Shown one piece after another: positions 34,298 through 44,500 of a stretch of DNA of 64,000 nt. The first letter of the stretch is position 1. Every line of letters starts with the position of its first letter. Where the stretch lies: NCBI RefSeq assembly GCF_004364575.1, contig NZ_SOAG01000021.1, positions 1 to 64,000 on the forward strand. The letters run 5' to 3'. The notes under the pieces are model-generated. The model was not told the DNA's origin and searched no databases. It saw nothing but the letters and a program-made list of their open reading frames with translations. Both the position numbers and the translations under genes were made by a program. This DNA comes from Myroides indicus. Lineage in GTDB: Bacteria; Bacteroidota; Bacteroidia; Flavobacteriales; Flavobacteriaceae.

Positions 34298-34699
34298 TTA
34301 AAAATCAGGGCGTTTTCTCAGTGCTTTTTTTATCGATAGTACTCTTTTGTTTTCACGACGCTTTAATTGGATTCTTTTAGGTACAATTGTTTTTTTCCGA
34401 TTTTTCTGTTTAATCAAATTTATATATAGTAATTCGAAGAAGCGCTCAATAACTATATTTTTATTTTTCAACTGACTTCTGGTTGCATCAGAATCTAACA
34501 ACAATAATCCTTCTTTTGTAAGGCGATTTTTCAGCCGGATGAATAATATTTTTTGTTCTTCTTCATTTAATCCTTTTGTATTTGCCAAGCTCCAAGATAA
34601 AATAACTTTAGTAGATACTTTGTTCATATTTTGTCCTCCTGCACCACTACTTCTAACAGCTTTAAATTCAAGTTCTCTTTTTATAATTTCCTGATTCAT
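34298..34699 (-). CDS. arfB: Peptidyl-tRNA hydrolase ArfB (ribosome rescue)
   Basis: The 133-residue protein has a release-factor-like catalytic domain with GAGGQNMNKVSTKV (the GGQ motif) and a basic C-terminal tail (KQKNRKKTIVPKRIQLKRRE) that inserts in the empty mRNA channel. This is the ArfB/YaeJ architecture: hydrolysis of peptidyl-tRNA on ribosomes stalled without a stop codon. The codon-recognition domains of RF1/RF2 are absent. It is transcribed toward the TPP-riboswitch region; no terminator was seen after it. Confidence 0.92.
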   Translation of the reverse strand: MNQEIIKRELEFKAVRSSGAGGQNMNKVSTKVILSWSLANTKGLNEEEQKILFIRLKNRLTKEGLLLLDSDATRSQLKNKNIVIERFFELLYINLIKQKNRKKTIVPKRIQLKRRENKRVLSIKKALRKRPDF

Positions 34700-34703
34700 T
34701 TTC

Positions 34704-34916
34704 TTATTTTAATATTTTATACCAAACAAGTAAGCTACAACCACAAGAATTGAAAAAAATTATTGAAGTAGTTATGTCAATATAATTCTCAGAACGAATT
34801 TGATTCCCTGGTGTTTTATAGATGAAATAAACTATCACTAAGGTAATTTTAAAGGAATTACGCGTGCCATTTTCTTTTTGAGTTGCCCTTGTAATGTTTA
34901 TGTTTATAATCGTTGA
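34704..34916 (-). pseudogene. Decayed coding remnant, membrane protein-like
   Basis: A 70-codon open frame on the minus strand has no plausible ATG start. It contains a hydrophobic stretch ITLVIVYFIYKTPG, then SENYIDITTSIIFFN and SLLVWYKILK. Composition looks like a C-terminal membrane protein piece. With the fragment at 35049-35195 it fills most of a 570-base gap that has no intact gene. I do not recognise the family. Confidence 0.35.
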
Positions 34917-35048
34917 TTAAGTGCTTTCTTTTCTTTACCTTCTACCCCATGCATATAAAACTATCATAGAATACTAAGTGAGAACCATAGTCCCTAAATA
35001 CACCTACCAAATAAAGTAAATAAACTGTGATAATTGTAGCTATTTAAT

Positions 35049-35195
35049 TCAATGTGCTAAACCAAAATATTTTCTTTTCCAGCATACAAAAACACTCACT
35101 ATTCCAAAAATAAAGGCAATTGAATCTAAAATTATATTGATCAAATTAGTATTTCCATATGTTCCGAAAAAGAATTCAAAACCAAGTCCATCAAT
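35049..35195 (-). pseudogene. Decayed coding remnant, membrane protein-like
   Basis: A 48-codon frame on the minus strand bounded by stops reads IDGLGFEFFFGTYGNTN and then a hydrophobic IILDSIAFIFGIVSVFVCW with a basic end. It has no start codon. Likely the C-terminal remnant of a small membrane protein. Confidence 0.35.
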
Positions 35196-35221
35196 CTATA
35201 TCGTTTTCTAGGATAAAATTA

Positions 35222-35251
35222 CCAAAAAAGCCGCATTCACAATGCGGCTTT
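35222..35251 (-). terminator. Terminator after the Bax inhibitor-like gene
   Basis: AAAGCCGCATT pairs with AATGCGGCTTT (11 bp, 3-base loop) with a U-run on the minus strand, 21 bases after the stop codon. Confidence 0.85.
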
Positions 35252-35271
35252 AAAAATTATATTTTTTTATA

Positions 35272-35976
35272 TTAACTATTTCTACTCATCAATATTCTTA
35301 AAATATACCAAAACAAAAGCATTAATGACGCAAATAAGCTTAAAGCAGCTGGTATATATTGATTAGCTGCATATTCATTTTTAATCTGCCAAGTGGAATA
35401 TAAAATTGATCCGGAAGCTAAAGCTACCATTGCCAATGAAAACCAAAGACCTAAATTAAATCCGAACAACATTCCTGCTACAATTGTGCCAATTGCTACA
35501 AAAAAACCAATAGTAAGAATAGAACGCAAAAAAGAAAAGTTAGCATTTGAACCAAAAACCACACCTGTTAACCCCGCAAACAGTGCCAATGTTAAGATAG
35601 CTGCCTGAGTTATTAATGAAGTATCTCCAGTCATAACTAAAGCCATAGTTAATAATGGTACGAATAAAAAAGCTTGCGCTAAAACATACAGAAAAAACCC
35701 TGCATATTGTTGTGTTTTATTTGCTGATTTATAGGTTAGATTCTGTGCAAACCAAGTAACTCCCATAAAAGCTCCTAGAATTAACAACCATGAGAATTTT
35801 CCCATACCTATCAGATTAAACATCCCGTTAACCACAAAAGGAGTATTGAGTAAAATGGTTTCTAAAATTATAAATACTAATACGCCTAATGCCAGATTAG
35901 AATACGTTTTTCTGTAGAATTTAGTCTTTACAATATCTGTTTCGTAAGCTACTGCATAATTAAAATTGTTATCCAT
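35272..35976 (-). CDS. Bax inhibitor-1/YccA-family membrane protein
   Basis: The 234-residue protein has seven predicted hydrophobic helices (for example FSWLLILGAFMGVTWFA, ILTLALFAGLTGVVFGS and YIPAALSLFASLMLLFWYIL). The order and the loop FRKTYSNLALGVL match the BI-1/YccA family. Related proteins are calcium-leak channels or modulate membrane proteases such as FtsH. No specific function can be given here. Confidence 0.88.
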   Translation of the reverse strand: MDNNFNYAVAYETDIVKTKFYRKTYSNLALGVLVFIILETILLNTPFVVNGMFNLIGMGKFSWLLILGAFMGVTWFAQNLTYKSANKTQQYAGFFLYVLAQAFLFVPLLTMALVMTGDTSLITQAAILTLALFAGLTGVVFGSNANFSFLRSILTIGFFVAIGTIVAGMLFGFNLGLWFSLAMVALASGSILYSTWQIKNEYAANQYIPAALSLFASLMLLFWYILRILMSRNS

Positions 35977-36017
35977 ATTCCTATTTTTTAACGAATATAC
36001 AAAAAAATATTTTTAGT

Positions 36018-36653
36018 CTATTTTGCAAAACTATAAGTCATCATAAAACTTCCTAAATCACAACTAAAATATTCAAATCGTTTTTGAAGACTACCTCTGC
36101 TTACAATCGCCTCTCCCTCTTTATTATTATATCTATCTAAGTCTACATAAATGTGATCCTTAAAGCTCAGTCCTCTAGTATTACACATTTTAAAGACAGA
36201 TTCTTTGGCACACCAGATTAATGTAGTGTTTTCTACTCTTTTTTCGATTTCTTGGGAATTGACATATAACAATTCTTTATCATTACAAAATTTATCAGCA
36301 ATGCGAATAATCTTTTCGCGTTTTTTCTCAATATCTATTCCTACATTTTCTTCACTTATGACAATTGCGGCATATTCAAACGAATGAGTTATCGATATAC
36401 ATTTTCCGTCTGTCAAATGCGGTTTCCCATCTCCGTTGTAAAACAAATCATTATCTGTATATCCTGCCAGTATTAAAAGCTGCCGGATACTCATAAATCC
36501 TTTTTGATGGATTTTAGATTTCATATTATTTAACCGTTTTGCACTTACATCCCGCAGAACTGTATACTCACTAAGTTCCTTCAATTCTTCTTCTATCTTC
36601 CAAACAAAAACAGTTGCTCGATCTTGATGATTTATCTTTTTGAATAACGGCAT
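36018..36653 (-). CDS. 4'-phosphopantetheinyl transferase (Sfp/EntD type)
   Basis: The 211-residue protein has both superfamily motifs: VGIDIEKKREKI (metal-binding Asp/Glu) and IWCAKESVFKMC (WxxKEA-like). An N-terminal GKPHLTDGKCISITHSFEYA resembles the Sfp-type substrate segment. It transfers the phosphopantetheine arm of CoA to acyl or peptidyl carrier proteins. No carrier or NRPS/PKS genes lie within the window, so it may serve fatty acid or a distant pathway. Confidence 0.88.
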   Translation of the reverse strand: MPLFKKINHQDRATVFVWKIEEELKELSEYTVLRDVSAKRLNNMKSKIHQKGFMSIRQLLILAGYTDNDLFYNGDGKPHLTDGKCISITHSFEYAAIVISEENVGIDIEKKREKIIRIADKFCNDKELLYVNSQEIEKRVENTTLIWCAKESVFKMCNTRGLSFKDHIYVDLDRYNNKEGEAIVSRGSLQKRFEYFSCDLGSFMMTYSFAK

Positions 36654-36658
36654 AATAA

Positions 36659-36689
36659 TAAAAAAACTGCAATAAAAAATTGCAGTTTT
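36659..36689 (-). terminator. Terminator between the lipocalin-like lipoprotein and PPTase genes
   Basis: AAAACTGCAAT pairs with ATTGCAGTTTT (11 bp) and the minus-strand side carries a U-run. It follows the lipocalin-like lipoprotein gene and precedes the PPTase gene. Confidence 0.8.
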
Positions 36690-36707
36690 CTAAATATATT
36701 TAAAAAA

Positions 36708-37229
36708 TTAGTTGTTTGATAAAATGCGATTATATTCTATCTCAATTCTAACCACAGACTTATCATATCCTCCTTGTATTACTTCAGATGGTGTAAGTCC
36801 TCGACTTAGACGCATATTCTGTTGGTTTAAAACCATAAAAACATAATCATCTGTTGATTCGCCATTGGAAACTTTTAACCTCCTTCCATCTGGTAATCCC
36901 CAGGTATATGCATTAGGGACAAGATTTTCCTCGCATTCTACTTTTTCAACTTCAGGCTTCTCTAGAACCAAATAAGCTAAATAGTTTGCTGTACCATTAG
37001 GTACAAATGTCAACTCATCATATGGACAATCCTCCGAAGCTTTCATTGATCTTTCAGAAACCACATGATTATCCGAATCATAGGCATATTCATTTACTAC
37101 ATACCATCCTCCTATTAACAGCGCTTTATTCTCTGTAATTTTATCACTTTCTGAATCATCACTTTTACTGCACCCAAAAAACAACAGTAAAAACACAGAA
37201 CACGTAACGACACTTATTATTTTATTCAT
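36708..37229 (-). CDS. Lipocalin-like lipoprotein
   Basis: The 173-residue lipoprotein (FFGCSKSDD, acidic stretch after the lipid Cys) is followed by a beta-rich domain beginning LIGGWYVVNEYAYDSD, with the Gly-x-Trp start typical of lipocalin-like proteins of Bacteroidota. Strands with conserved Cys pairs (ASEDCPYDELTF, KVECEENL) follow. Outer-membrane lipoprotein of unknown ligand. It stands as a single gene. Confidence 0.7.
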   Translation of the reverse strand: MNKIISVVTCSVFLLLFFGCSKSDDSESDKITENKALLIGGWYVVNEYAYDSDNHVVSERSMKASEDCPYDELTFVPNGTANYLAYLVLEKPEVEKVECEENLVPNAYTWGLPDGRRLKVSNGESTDDYVFMVLNQQNMRLSRGLTPSEVIQGGYDKSVVRIEIEYNRILSNN

Positions 37230-37349
37230 AATATTTCTTTTCTACAAAGGTAAAAAATAAAATATTATTTTATTACATAAAAATCATCTCCATTTTACCG
37301 GCATGCTTTTTGCTCGATTATAAGGGTATTAATTTTTAAATTATTTTTT

Positions 37350-37667
37350 ATGAAAAAGTTATTTTTTATTTGGCTTACTTTGTTTTCAGTGAGTGCATTT
37401 GCACAGACGCAACCTAATCCTACTAATGAAGTTTTGGATTTTAAACAATTGGAAAAAGAAGGTTATGTTCAAGTAGCCCCAGATTTAGGTCATAATTCCG
37501 AATATCAATGTTGGATAGGACTTATCTTTTAATGTGATGAAAATGGGAATAAAACTCTTGGAGACCCTATCACTGTGACTGCTTATAGCCCCCAAGGTAT
37601 TCAGGATAAACAAAGAGAATATTGCGAAACAGGAAGTGTTACAGTTCCAAGGGAATGTGAACCTTAA
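37350..37667 (+). pseudogene. Small secreted protein gene broken by an in-frame TAA
   Basis: From the ATG at 37350 a signal peptide (MKKLFFIWLTLFSVSAFAQ) leads into a mature part ending YQCWIGLIF at the stop codon 37530-37532. The same frame continues without another stop for 44 codons: CDENGNKTLGDPITVT, then EYCETGSVTVPRECEP and TAA at 37665. The Cys-rich second half looks coding. The simplest reading is a single nonsense change (for example TAT or CAA to TAA) in a 105-residue secreted protein. Sequencing error is possible. The terminator after 37667 supports the longer original. Confidence 0.65.
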
Positions 37668-37696
37668 ACAAATAATTAGAACTTTAAATAACAAAA

Positions 37697-37727
37697 AAAG
37701 AGGATTGCTGTTAGCAATCCTCTTTTT
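37697..37727. terminator. Bidirectional terminator
   Basis: AAAGAGGATTGCT and AGCAATCCTCTTT form a 13-bp stem with a 3-base loop and flanking A/T runs, between convergent genes. Confidence 0.85.
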
Positions 37728-37747
37728 CATAACTATTTTCTATAATC

Positions 37748-39037
37748 TTAAAAAAGCCATGTATCAAATACAACTCCTCCACAATAAACCGTTACAATCT
37801 TATTGATATAATATATATTATATTTTTGATCTTTAACAAGAAACTCTCCTTCTTCAAACAATCCTTGATGTAATTGCTTGATATTATCTGGAACAGAAGA
37901 CTCATTTTGCCAAGAACCATTTCCTATAACAACTTTATTTCCTCCATCTGTTACTGGGGTCTGATAAGCATATTGCCCTCCTTCTTCTGTAAAATAAACA
38001 ACTCTTACCATTCCGTTTTGACCATAAATATCAAATTGTTCAACAGATGTCGGCTCCATTAGGTTATAAAATTTTTCCGTATTACTTGGTGCCCTTAAAA
38101 GATATTCACGTTGAAATATAAGCCGTTCTTGTTTATTTGAAAAGAAATAGTCTTTGTATTCACTTGACCATTTGCTAGGCGAATCCACCAATTTAATTTT
38201 TACAACTGTATTGCCTTCATTTACAGAAACCAGCTCTTTATTAGTTGAATTCCATTTAAATTCGGTATATTCTACATCGTCTATCATTATTGCCGGACTA
38301 ATAATCGCTCCATCATTAGTATATCCTATTCCAAATCCTTTTTTCCCGGCTAACAAATCCTGATCTGTTCCGTCATTAAAACTCATAAAACGTAAAGATG
38401 ATGTAAATATAGCATCATATTTTTTAATATCTGAGCCATTACTAACTTCTACACTTCTAAATATAGGTGCATCAGGATTCGCTAAACCTTCCACCACTGC
38501 TTTTCTATTTTCAAAACCACTCCAATCTTCATTAGAAGCCCTTACAAAACGTATTTCATTATCAGGTTTTTTTGTACTTCTAAATAAAATTTCATCTTCA
38601 GTATGTCCATAATATCTAAACTGATACTCACCCTCAAATCCTCTTCCTGCAACCAAAGCTGAGTTCATCGGATCTGAAAGTTCATGAATTTTATTACGTG
38701 TTGTAAAAACCAAACTAGTCGTAGCCCTAAGCTGAATTTCATATTCACCCTCTGTTTCGGTATAGCCTTCATCGTTAAAATCAGAAATCATTGTCACCCT
38801 TCCGTCATCTGTAAATTTCATCAAAAACGAAAAACCTCCAATACCGCTATCATTTGTAAAATATTCTAATTTCCATCCTTCAGCAGAAGAAGTAAGAACT
38901 TCTCTCAGTTCTTTTTGACGTGCTTCCTCTCTTTCAACAGGACTTTGTGTAAAAACTTCATTATCACTTTTACAAGAAGATAACAAGGCGGTTAACACAA
39001 AAACACATAAACTTATCTTTATAATTCTTTTTATCAT
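37748..39037 (-). CDS. DUF4302 lipoprotein of the SusCD locus
   Basis: About 429 residues from the ATG at 39037; an ATG at 39055 is an alternative. The SPII signal ends LLSSC. The domain starts with EGWKLEYFTNDSGIGGFSFLMKF, typical of DUF4302 surface lipoproteins found with SusCD-like pairs in Bacteroidota. It is last in a four-gene minus-strand run after SusC, SusD and the Mx1 metallopeptidase. It may help bind cargo at the cell surface. Binding specificity is unknown. Confidence 0.85.
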   Translation of the reverse strand: MIKRIIKISLCVFVLTALLSSCKSDNEVFTQSPVEREEARQKELREVLTSSAEGWKLEYFTNDSGIGGFSFLMKFTDDGRVTMISDFNDEGYTETEGEYEIQLRATTSLVFTTRNKIHELSDPMNSALVAGRGFEGEYQFRYYGHTEDEILFRSTKKPDNEIRFVRASNEDWSGFENRKAVVEGLANPDAPIFRSVEVSNGSDIKKYDAIFTSSLRFMSFNDGTDQDLLAGKKGFGIGYTNDGAIISPAIMIDDVEYTEFKWNSTNKELVSVNEGNTVVKIKLVDSPSKWSSEYKDYFFSNKQERLIFQREYLLRAPSNTEKFYNLMEPTSVEQFDIYGQNGMVRVVYFTEEGGQYAYQTPVTDGGNKVVIGNGSWQNESSVPDNIKQLHQGLFEEGEFLVKDQKYNIYYINKIVTVYCGGVVFDTWLF

Positions 39038-39066
39038 GATTGTACTATTAATCATTAAACCATTTA

Positions 39067-39942
39067 CTAGAAATTGTCATTAACAACATCATCTGTATTT
39101 TGTTCAGCAAAATCTCTAAGCTGCCAAAAATCTATTTTTAATTGTTCTTTATAATATCTAACTACCTGTTCTACCTTGCTTTCTATCTTTTTTCTTCCTT
39201 CAGGTTCAGATATATCATTTAAAAAAGCTTCCCACTCTGCTTTTGTATTAAGTAAAACAAAGGAAGCCGTTTCGGCAAAATCTTCATCATAATTAGACCT
39301 TGCGTAATTTGTAACAAATCCTAAATTATTTGACTCTTCATCACTGTACAAATACCAAGAATTTGTATAATGCCCACCCGGAGATATTTTTGACCACGTA
39401 ACTCTATCATAATCTTTTGTCTGATTTAAAATATGAACGTATTCGTGTTGAATAGTATGAACAAAGGTTCTAATACTTTCTAAATCGTGGTGTTCAACAT
39501 AATCTGTATTAAACAGCGTAATACGAGCACCTCCGCCAGCTTCTCCCAAAACAACAGTCTGCAAATCGGGATCGTAATTATAGCTACCTATCAGGTGAAA
39601 CTCTCTTGGAGCAATTTTCTTTACAAAATCCTCTCCTCCTGCTTGTGTATAACTATCAATCCAAATCTTTTTGACCATTTGCAAAGCTGGTTTCACGTTC
39701 TCTTCTTTTGGTGGAAATAAAGTTTTATCATAGTAACCAAAAGCCTGATTCCATTTATACGTAGCCGCTATGTTATAGTCTTTTGTATAATTGTCATAAA
39801 TCCACTGATCTAATTCTGTTTTTGGCTTTTCAGTAAGATCAAAAATACTTGGTCCTAAATCATTGTCGTTTTCACAACTAATAAAAGCTGCACTAATTAC
39901 GGATAATAAACCTAAAGATTTTACTATATTTAAAAATTTCAT
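39067..39942 (-). CDS. Putative zinc metallopeptidase lipoprotein (Mx1 type)
   Basis: The 291-residue lipoprotein (lipobox FISC) has a zincin motif HEYVH near residue 167, inside FVHTIQHEYVHILNQTKD. A downstream Glu-rich segment NYDEDFAETASFVL could supply the third ligand. The family (PF15890-like) accompanies SusCD pairs and DUF4302 and is thought to act on proteins or peptides at the surface. It lies 20 bases after susD. The cargo of this locus is therefore more likely a peptide, glycopeptide or protein-bound compound than a plain glycan (inference). Confidence 0.85.
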   Translation of the reverse strand: MKFLNIVKSLGLLSVISAAFISCENDNDLGPSIFDLTEKPKTELDQWIYDNYTKDYNIAATYKWNQAFGYYDKTLFPPKEENVKPALQMVKKIWIDSYTQAGGEDFVKKIAPREFHLIGSYNYDPDLQTVVLGEAGGGARITLFNTDYVEHHDLESIRTFVHTIQHEYVHILNQTKDYDRVTWSKISPGGHYTNSWYLYSDEESNNLGFVTNYARSNYDEDFAETASFVLLNTKAEWEAFLNDISEPEGRKKIESKVEQVVRYYKEQLKIDFWQLRDFAEQNTDDVVNDNF

Positions 39943-39962
39943 AATAAACTAAATTTTAATTA

Positions 39963-41486
39963 TTATCTTGGATTAGCTGGAATACCATTTGAAATTGCCA
40001 TTTGAGGAATCTGTAGCTGACGTCTATTATCGTCTTTTGTTAAGATTTCTTCTCTTGAACTGTTATAGGTATTTCTATGTACTAACTCCATATTATATCG
40101 TCTCACGTCAAACCAACGTATTCCCTCTAAATAGCTTTCACGTCTTCTCATATCTGCCAAATAGCCTAAATATGCCTTTTGCTTATCAGACAATTCACTT
40201 GCATAAAAAGGATCAATAGTAGTAGATGATCCCACCGCCAACAATTTAGCTTCCGTCAAAACATCACCAGAACCAGCATTTATGGTACTTCTTTTTGTAA
40301 ATACATTAAGCATAGCTAGAGCCTCTGATAACTGATTGGTTGATATTAATGCTTCTATCCGATCAAGGTATAGCATATCGTTAGAAAACAATACTACATT
40401 TGTATATCTAAATCCTGTTTGGTTTGTAGGATCTGTAACTTCAAAGCTTCGAACAAACTTAGGTCTACCTAAAAACTGCTCACTCACAGTATAAGCTAAA
40501 GTACCAAAATTCCAACTTTTACCAAATGGATTTGAATCAGTACTAAATAAAAAAGCATCTGCAGCTGCTCTTCTAAAATTATATCTTCCCCCCCCCGTAT
40601 ATGCTTTATTAGACATCACACTCGATATTAATAAATTAGTGGTCTCAGATGGATCGGAATAAAGAACTTGAACCTCTTCAGTTCCCAAAGATCCATAGTA
40701 AGTCAAATCCCTTAAAGTCGAACCGTTAACTGGAATATTTTCACTGTATTCTAATGCTTTATCAAAATTCCCTTTATAAATAAAAAATCTAGTAGCAAAA
40801 GCTTTTGCTGATTCTACTCCAAAGTGAAATTTTTCTGTAGCAGGACTTCTCTCCAAATATTCTATTAAATCCAATCCCTCTAAAAGATCCTCCTCTATAA
40901 AATCATAAACTTCCTGAACTGAATTTCGCTCATAAGCAGGCAATAATGTAGTTTCTACCGTTCTTGTGTAAGGGATTCCCATATCCGACGAAGCTGTAGC
41001 TGGGTTATATGTTTTTGCCCATAGATTAACCAACATGAAATGTGCATAAGCTCTCGCTACTAATGCCTCACCCTTATATCCCCAATTTTTTTGAAGTTCT
41101 GCTGTCCTTCCTTTACTTTGCAGTTCAGCCTCCATCTTATCTGCCGCCTCAATAGCTGTATTTGCCTGAGCAATAGCCTTATAGCATGCATTCCAATAAT
41201 AGGTTGGGCTATCCTGACTTTCACTTCTTATATCTTCCCAAAAGAAAGCTTCTGTATTTGAAACATTTTCAACAGAAATTTTTTCACTATCAACTGCATT
41301 ATCACTCATTACATCAGCAAATTCAATAAAGGTTCCTTTAGGATATGCCAACGTAACAACTTCTCCAACTTTTTCAGGACTATCAATTTTAGTTCTGTTA
41401 TCAGGTGTTTCATCCAAAAAGCCACTACATCCTATAACGGATAAGCTTGTTATCAAAACACCAATTGTCATTTTAAGTCTTTTCAT
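39963..41486 (-). CDS. SusD/RagB-family surface lipoprotein
   Basis: The 507-residue lipoprotein (VIGCSGFLDETPDN) has an all-helical SusD-like body with TPR-type repeats and C-terminal YLADMRRRESYLEGIRWFDVRRY, a typical SusD end motif. It forms the lid of the SusC barrel and binds cargo. A run of nine G on the coding strand (C9 at 40588-40596) encodes part of TGGGRYNF. In this AT-rich genome such a tract is striking and could slip. The gene starts 15 bases after SusC ends. Confidence 0.92.
   Translation of the reverse strand: MKRLKMTIGVLITSLSVIGCSGFLDETPDNRTKIDSPEKVGEVVTLAYPKGTFIEFADVMSDNAVDSEKISVENVSNTEAFFWEDIRSESQDSPTYYWNACYKAIAQANTAIEAADKMEAELQSKGRTAELQKNWGYKGEALVARAYAHFMLVNLWAKTYNPATASSDMGIPYTRTVETTLLPAYERNSVQEVYDFIEEDLLEGLDLIEYLERSPATEKFHFGVESAKAFATRFFIYKGNFDKALEYSENIPVNGSTLRDLTYYGSLGTEEVQVLYSDPSETTNLLISSVMSNKAYTGGGRYNFRRAAADAFLFSTDSNPFGKSWNFGTLAYTVSEQFLGRPKFVRSFEVTDPTNQTGFRYTNVVLFSNDMLYLDRIEALISTNQLSEALAMLNVFTKRSTINAGSGDVLTEAKLLAVGSSTTIDPFYASELSDKQKAYLGYLADMRRRESYLEGIRWFDVRRYNMELVHRNTYNSSREEILTKDDNRRQLQIPQMAISNGIPANPR
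40588..40596. repeat. Homopolymer G9/C9 tract inside susD
   Basis: Nine consecutive C on the plus strand (G on the coding strand), in frame as ACG GGG GGG GGA. A one-base change would frameshift the protein at about residue 300. It is the longest G/C homopolymer I noticed in the window. Confidence 0.9.
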
Positions 41487-41501
41487 AATTTGTTTTCTTT
41501 T

Positions 41502-44500
41502 TTAAAATCCAACATTTAACGTTAAAGTATATTGGCTTGTAACTGGCATAGCTACACCTCCGCTTTGAAAAAATTCAGGATCTTGCCCATTCAATTTTTT
41601 GTCTGAGTATATTAACCACGGATTGGTTGTCATCAATCTTAAAGAAAAATTAGAAAACTTCATTTTCTTTTTAAAATGATCCGGGAATTCATAAGCCAAA
41701 GAAACGTTTTTCAACCTCACAAAATCTCCATCAGCAATTCTAGCTGTAGAATAATTATAGGTATTATATGCTATTCCAAGTGCAGAAGAACCATAGTTTC
41801 CAATTTGTGTCACATCTGGGATAACCGGAATATTTGTAAACTGCTCATCTCCAGGCACCATCCAACGATCTTTCATATCTTTAGAAAAAACATCTAAATC
41901 AGAATATGTAGAGGCAAACATCGGATTTAACCTTACTTTATTTCCTCCTGAGGCAACTATAAACACATTTAAACTCCAGTTTTTGTAAGTAAACGTATTG
42001 GAAATACCTAAGGTTTTATTTGGCTCGCTTGATCCTTCATATTTTAAATAATCTGTAATATTACTCGAATCCTGAAAGTTTGCCCCAGAAACATTATTTG
42101 TTTGTCCATCCGCCATTACAAAAGTAGGCAGCCCTTCATGATTTAACCCTGTAAACTGGTATGAATATATACTATTTCTAGGTTTCCCTTCAACATTTCC
42201 TCCAACTCCCGTTACTAAATCAATAACACGCGGAATATTTTGCAAACTTGTAATTTCTTGTTTAAACAAAGAGGCATTAATAGTTGATGTCCAATTAAAG
42301 TCAGATGTCTTTATATTTGTTGTAGTTAATCCGAATTCCAACCCTTGAATTTTCATATCCGCATTATTACCTAACTTATAACTTTCTCCTCCAACACCTG
42401 TAGTTCTAACAATATCTATTAAATCAAATGCATTTCTCTGATAAACATCTCCAGCTAGTTGAACTCTATTATTAAACAACCCTAAATCAAAACCTATGTT
42501 CAATTCATACTGCTTTTCCCATGTCAAATCGGCATTTTGCAAAGCTTCAATATCTAAAGCATTTTCTCTATTTCCTGATAAATATCTATAAGGAATTATA
42601 CTTCTATAAATAGCTAATGAGTTAGTTGCAGGTCCTGCTGTTGCTGTCAACCCATACGACGCTCTCAATGATAAGTTACTAATAGTTTCATTATCTATCA
42701 AAAACTTCTCTTGCTTTGCATTCCATTTTCCTGCTACTGTCCAAGTAGGCAACCATCTCGATGCCCCCGTATCTCCCTGTCTATTAGATCCATCATAACG
42801 ACCTGTTAAAGCTAAAGTATATCGATTATCAAATGTATATCCAATTTTTGAAAAGAATGCTAAAGTTCTTTCTCTTTCTTCACTAAAGGTAAAATAATCA
42901 CCACCTTGGTCTATTAATTTCTGTAAAGCAGTCATATTTGGATAAGATGTCAAACCTTTATCATATTGTACTCCATGTGATAAAAAGTAATCGCTACTTC
43001 TATTCACCACACGCATATCTGTCCCAGCAAATACATCTAACTCATGTTTGTCATTAAAAACATCTGCATAAGTAACACTGTTTCTCACATAGAAAGAAGT
43101 CATATCATTAGAAAAATTTCTCCTCATCCCTCCATTTGGCATTACAGGCACACCTGGCGCAACAGGGTTTTCAGGATCTTTATATAAATAAATATTTTGA
43201 TCTCTTTCTATTGTATTACCGGCGGCATTATAAGCAGCTATTACGTTAGAAGATTCTGTCAAGCTATGTGTTCTTTTGGTAGAAGCATAACGAGCTGCTG
43301 CATTCAAATTATACTTAACTTTAGATGAAATTTTATAATCTGCATCTAACTGGAAACGAATATCTTTTACATCAATATCCATATAGTTAGACTCTAACTC
43401 ATTTAAGATATTGAATGGAGCCCAATTACTTCTATAGTATTCATAATCTCCATTATCATTATATGGTCTAAGAGCTCTACTTGTATTTAAAGCGAAACTA
43501 AACGGATTAATATCAAAATCTCTAGACACCGCTCCGTTCACAACATCAACTTCTCCGTCATATGTACCAGGAGCTTTTTGATCTCTTACCGAAGCATTTG
43601 CTGATAAGCTTAACGTAAATTTGTCATTTACAAAGAAAGTATTTTTCAAATTCATTGTCAAACGATGAACTCTATCTGCAATCGTCCATCCCGGATCTGC
43701 ATAATATCCAACGGATGCAAAATAAGCATTATTGGTACCTCCTCCAGAAAAACTCAATGAATGGGTTTGTGCAATTGAAGGTCTAAATAATGTTTTAAAC
43801 CAATTCGTATTTGCCATCTCATATTTTCTCAAAAAAGTATTTCTCCCAACCTCATCATTCACATAATCATATTTTCCAGTAGCAGTATTATAATTATTTA
43901 CACCTTTATAATACATATTATAAACCCCACCATAGCGTCCAAAAAGTGAGTTAGGATAAGTTATTTGCCCTTTTTTCTCCAATTCTTGATACACATCCAT
44001 AGTTTCCTGAGAATTCATCAAATCATACTGTCCATAAACTGGCACTGTTCTTATTGTATTCTCCATTGAATAACTGATTGAAAGTGGCGTCTCCTTTCTA
44101 CCGCTTTTAGTTGTAATAACCACCACCCCATTCATTGCACGAGAGCCATAAATAGCTGTAGCAGAAGCGTCTTTTAATATATCAATACTTTGAACATCGT
44201 CTGCATTTAATCCAGCAATCGCAGAACTCAATAATGTCTCCGAATTTCCTGAAGCTAAATCCTCAAAAGACACATTTACAATATCTTCCTGAACAACCCC
44301 ATCAATTACCCACAAAGGCTTAGTGTCTCCCATTATAGAAGAAGCTCCACGGACAGTAATTTTTGGTGCAGCACCAAAAGTTCCTGTTACGTTTTGCACT
44401 GTAACTCCTGCAGCTTTTCCTTCTATCATTCTACTAACATCAGTAACTCCATCCACCTTCAACTCTTTTGCATCTATACGAGAAACTGCCCCCGCTTCTT

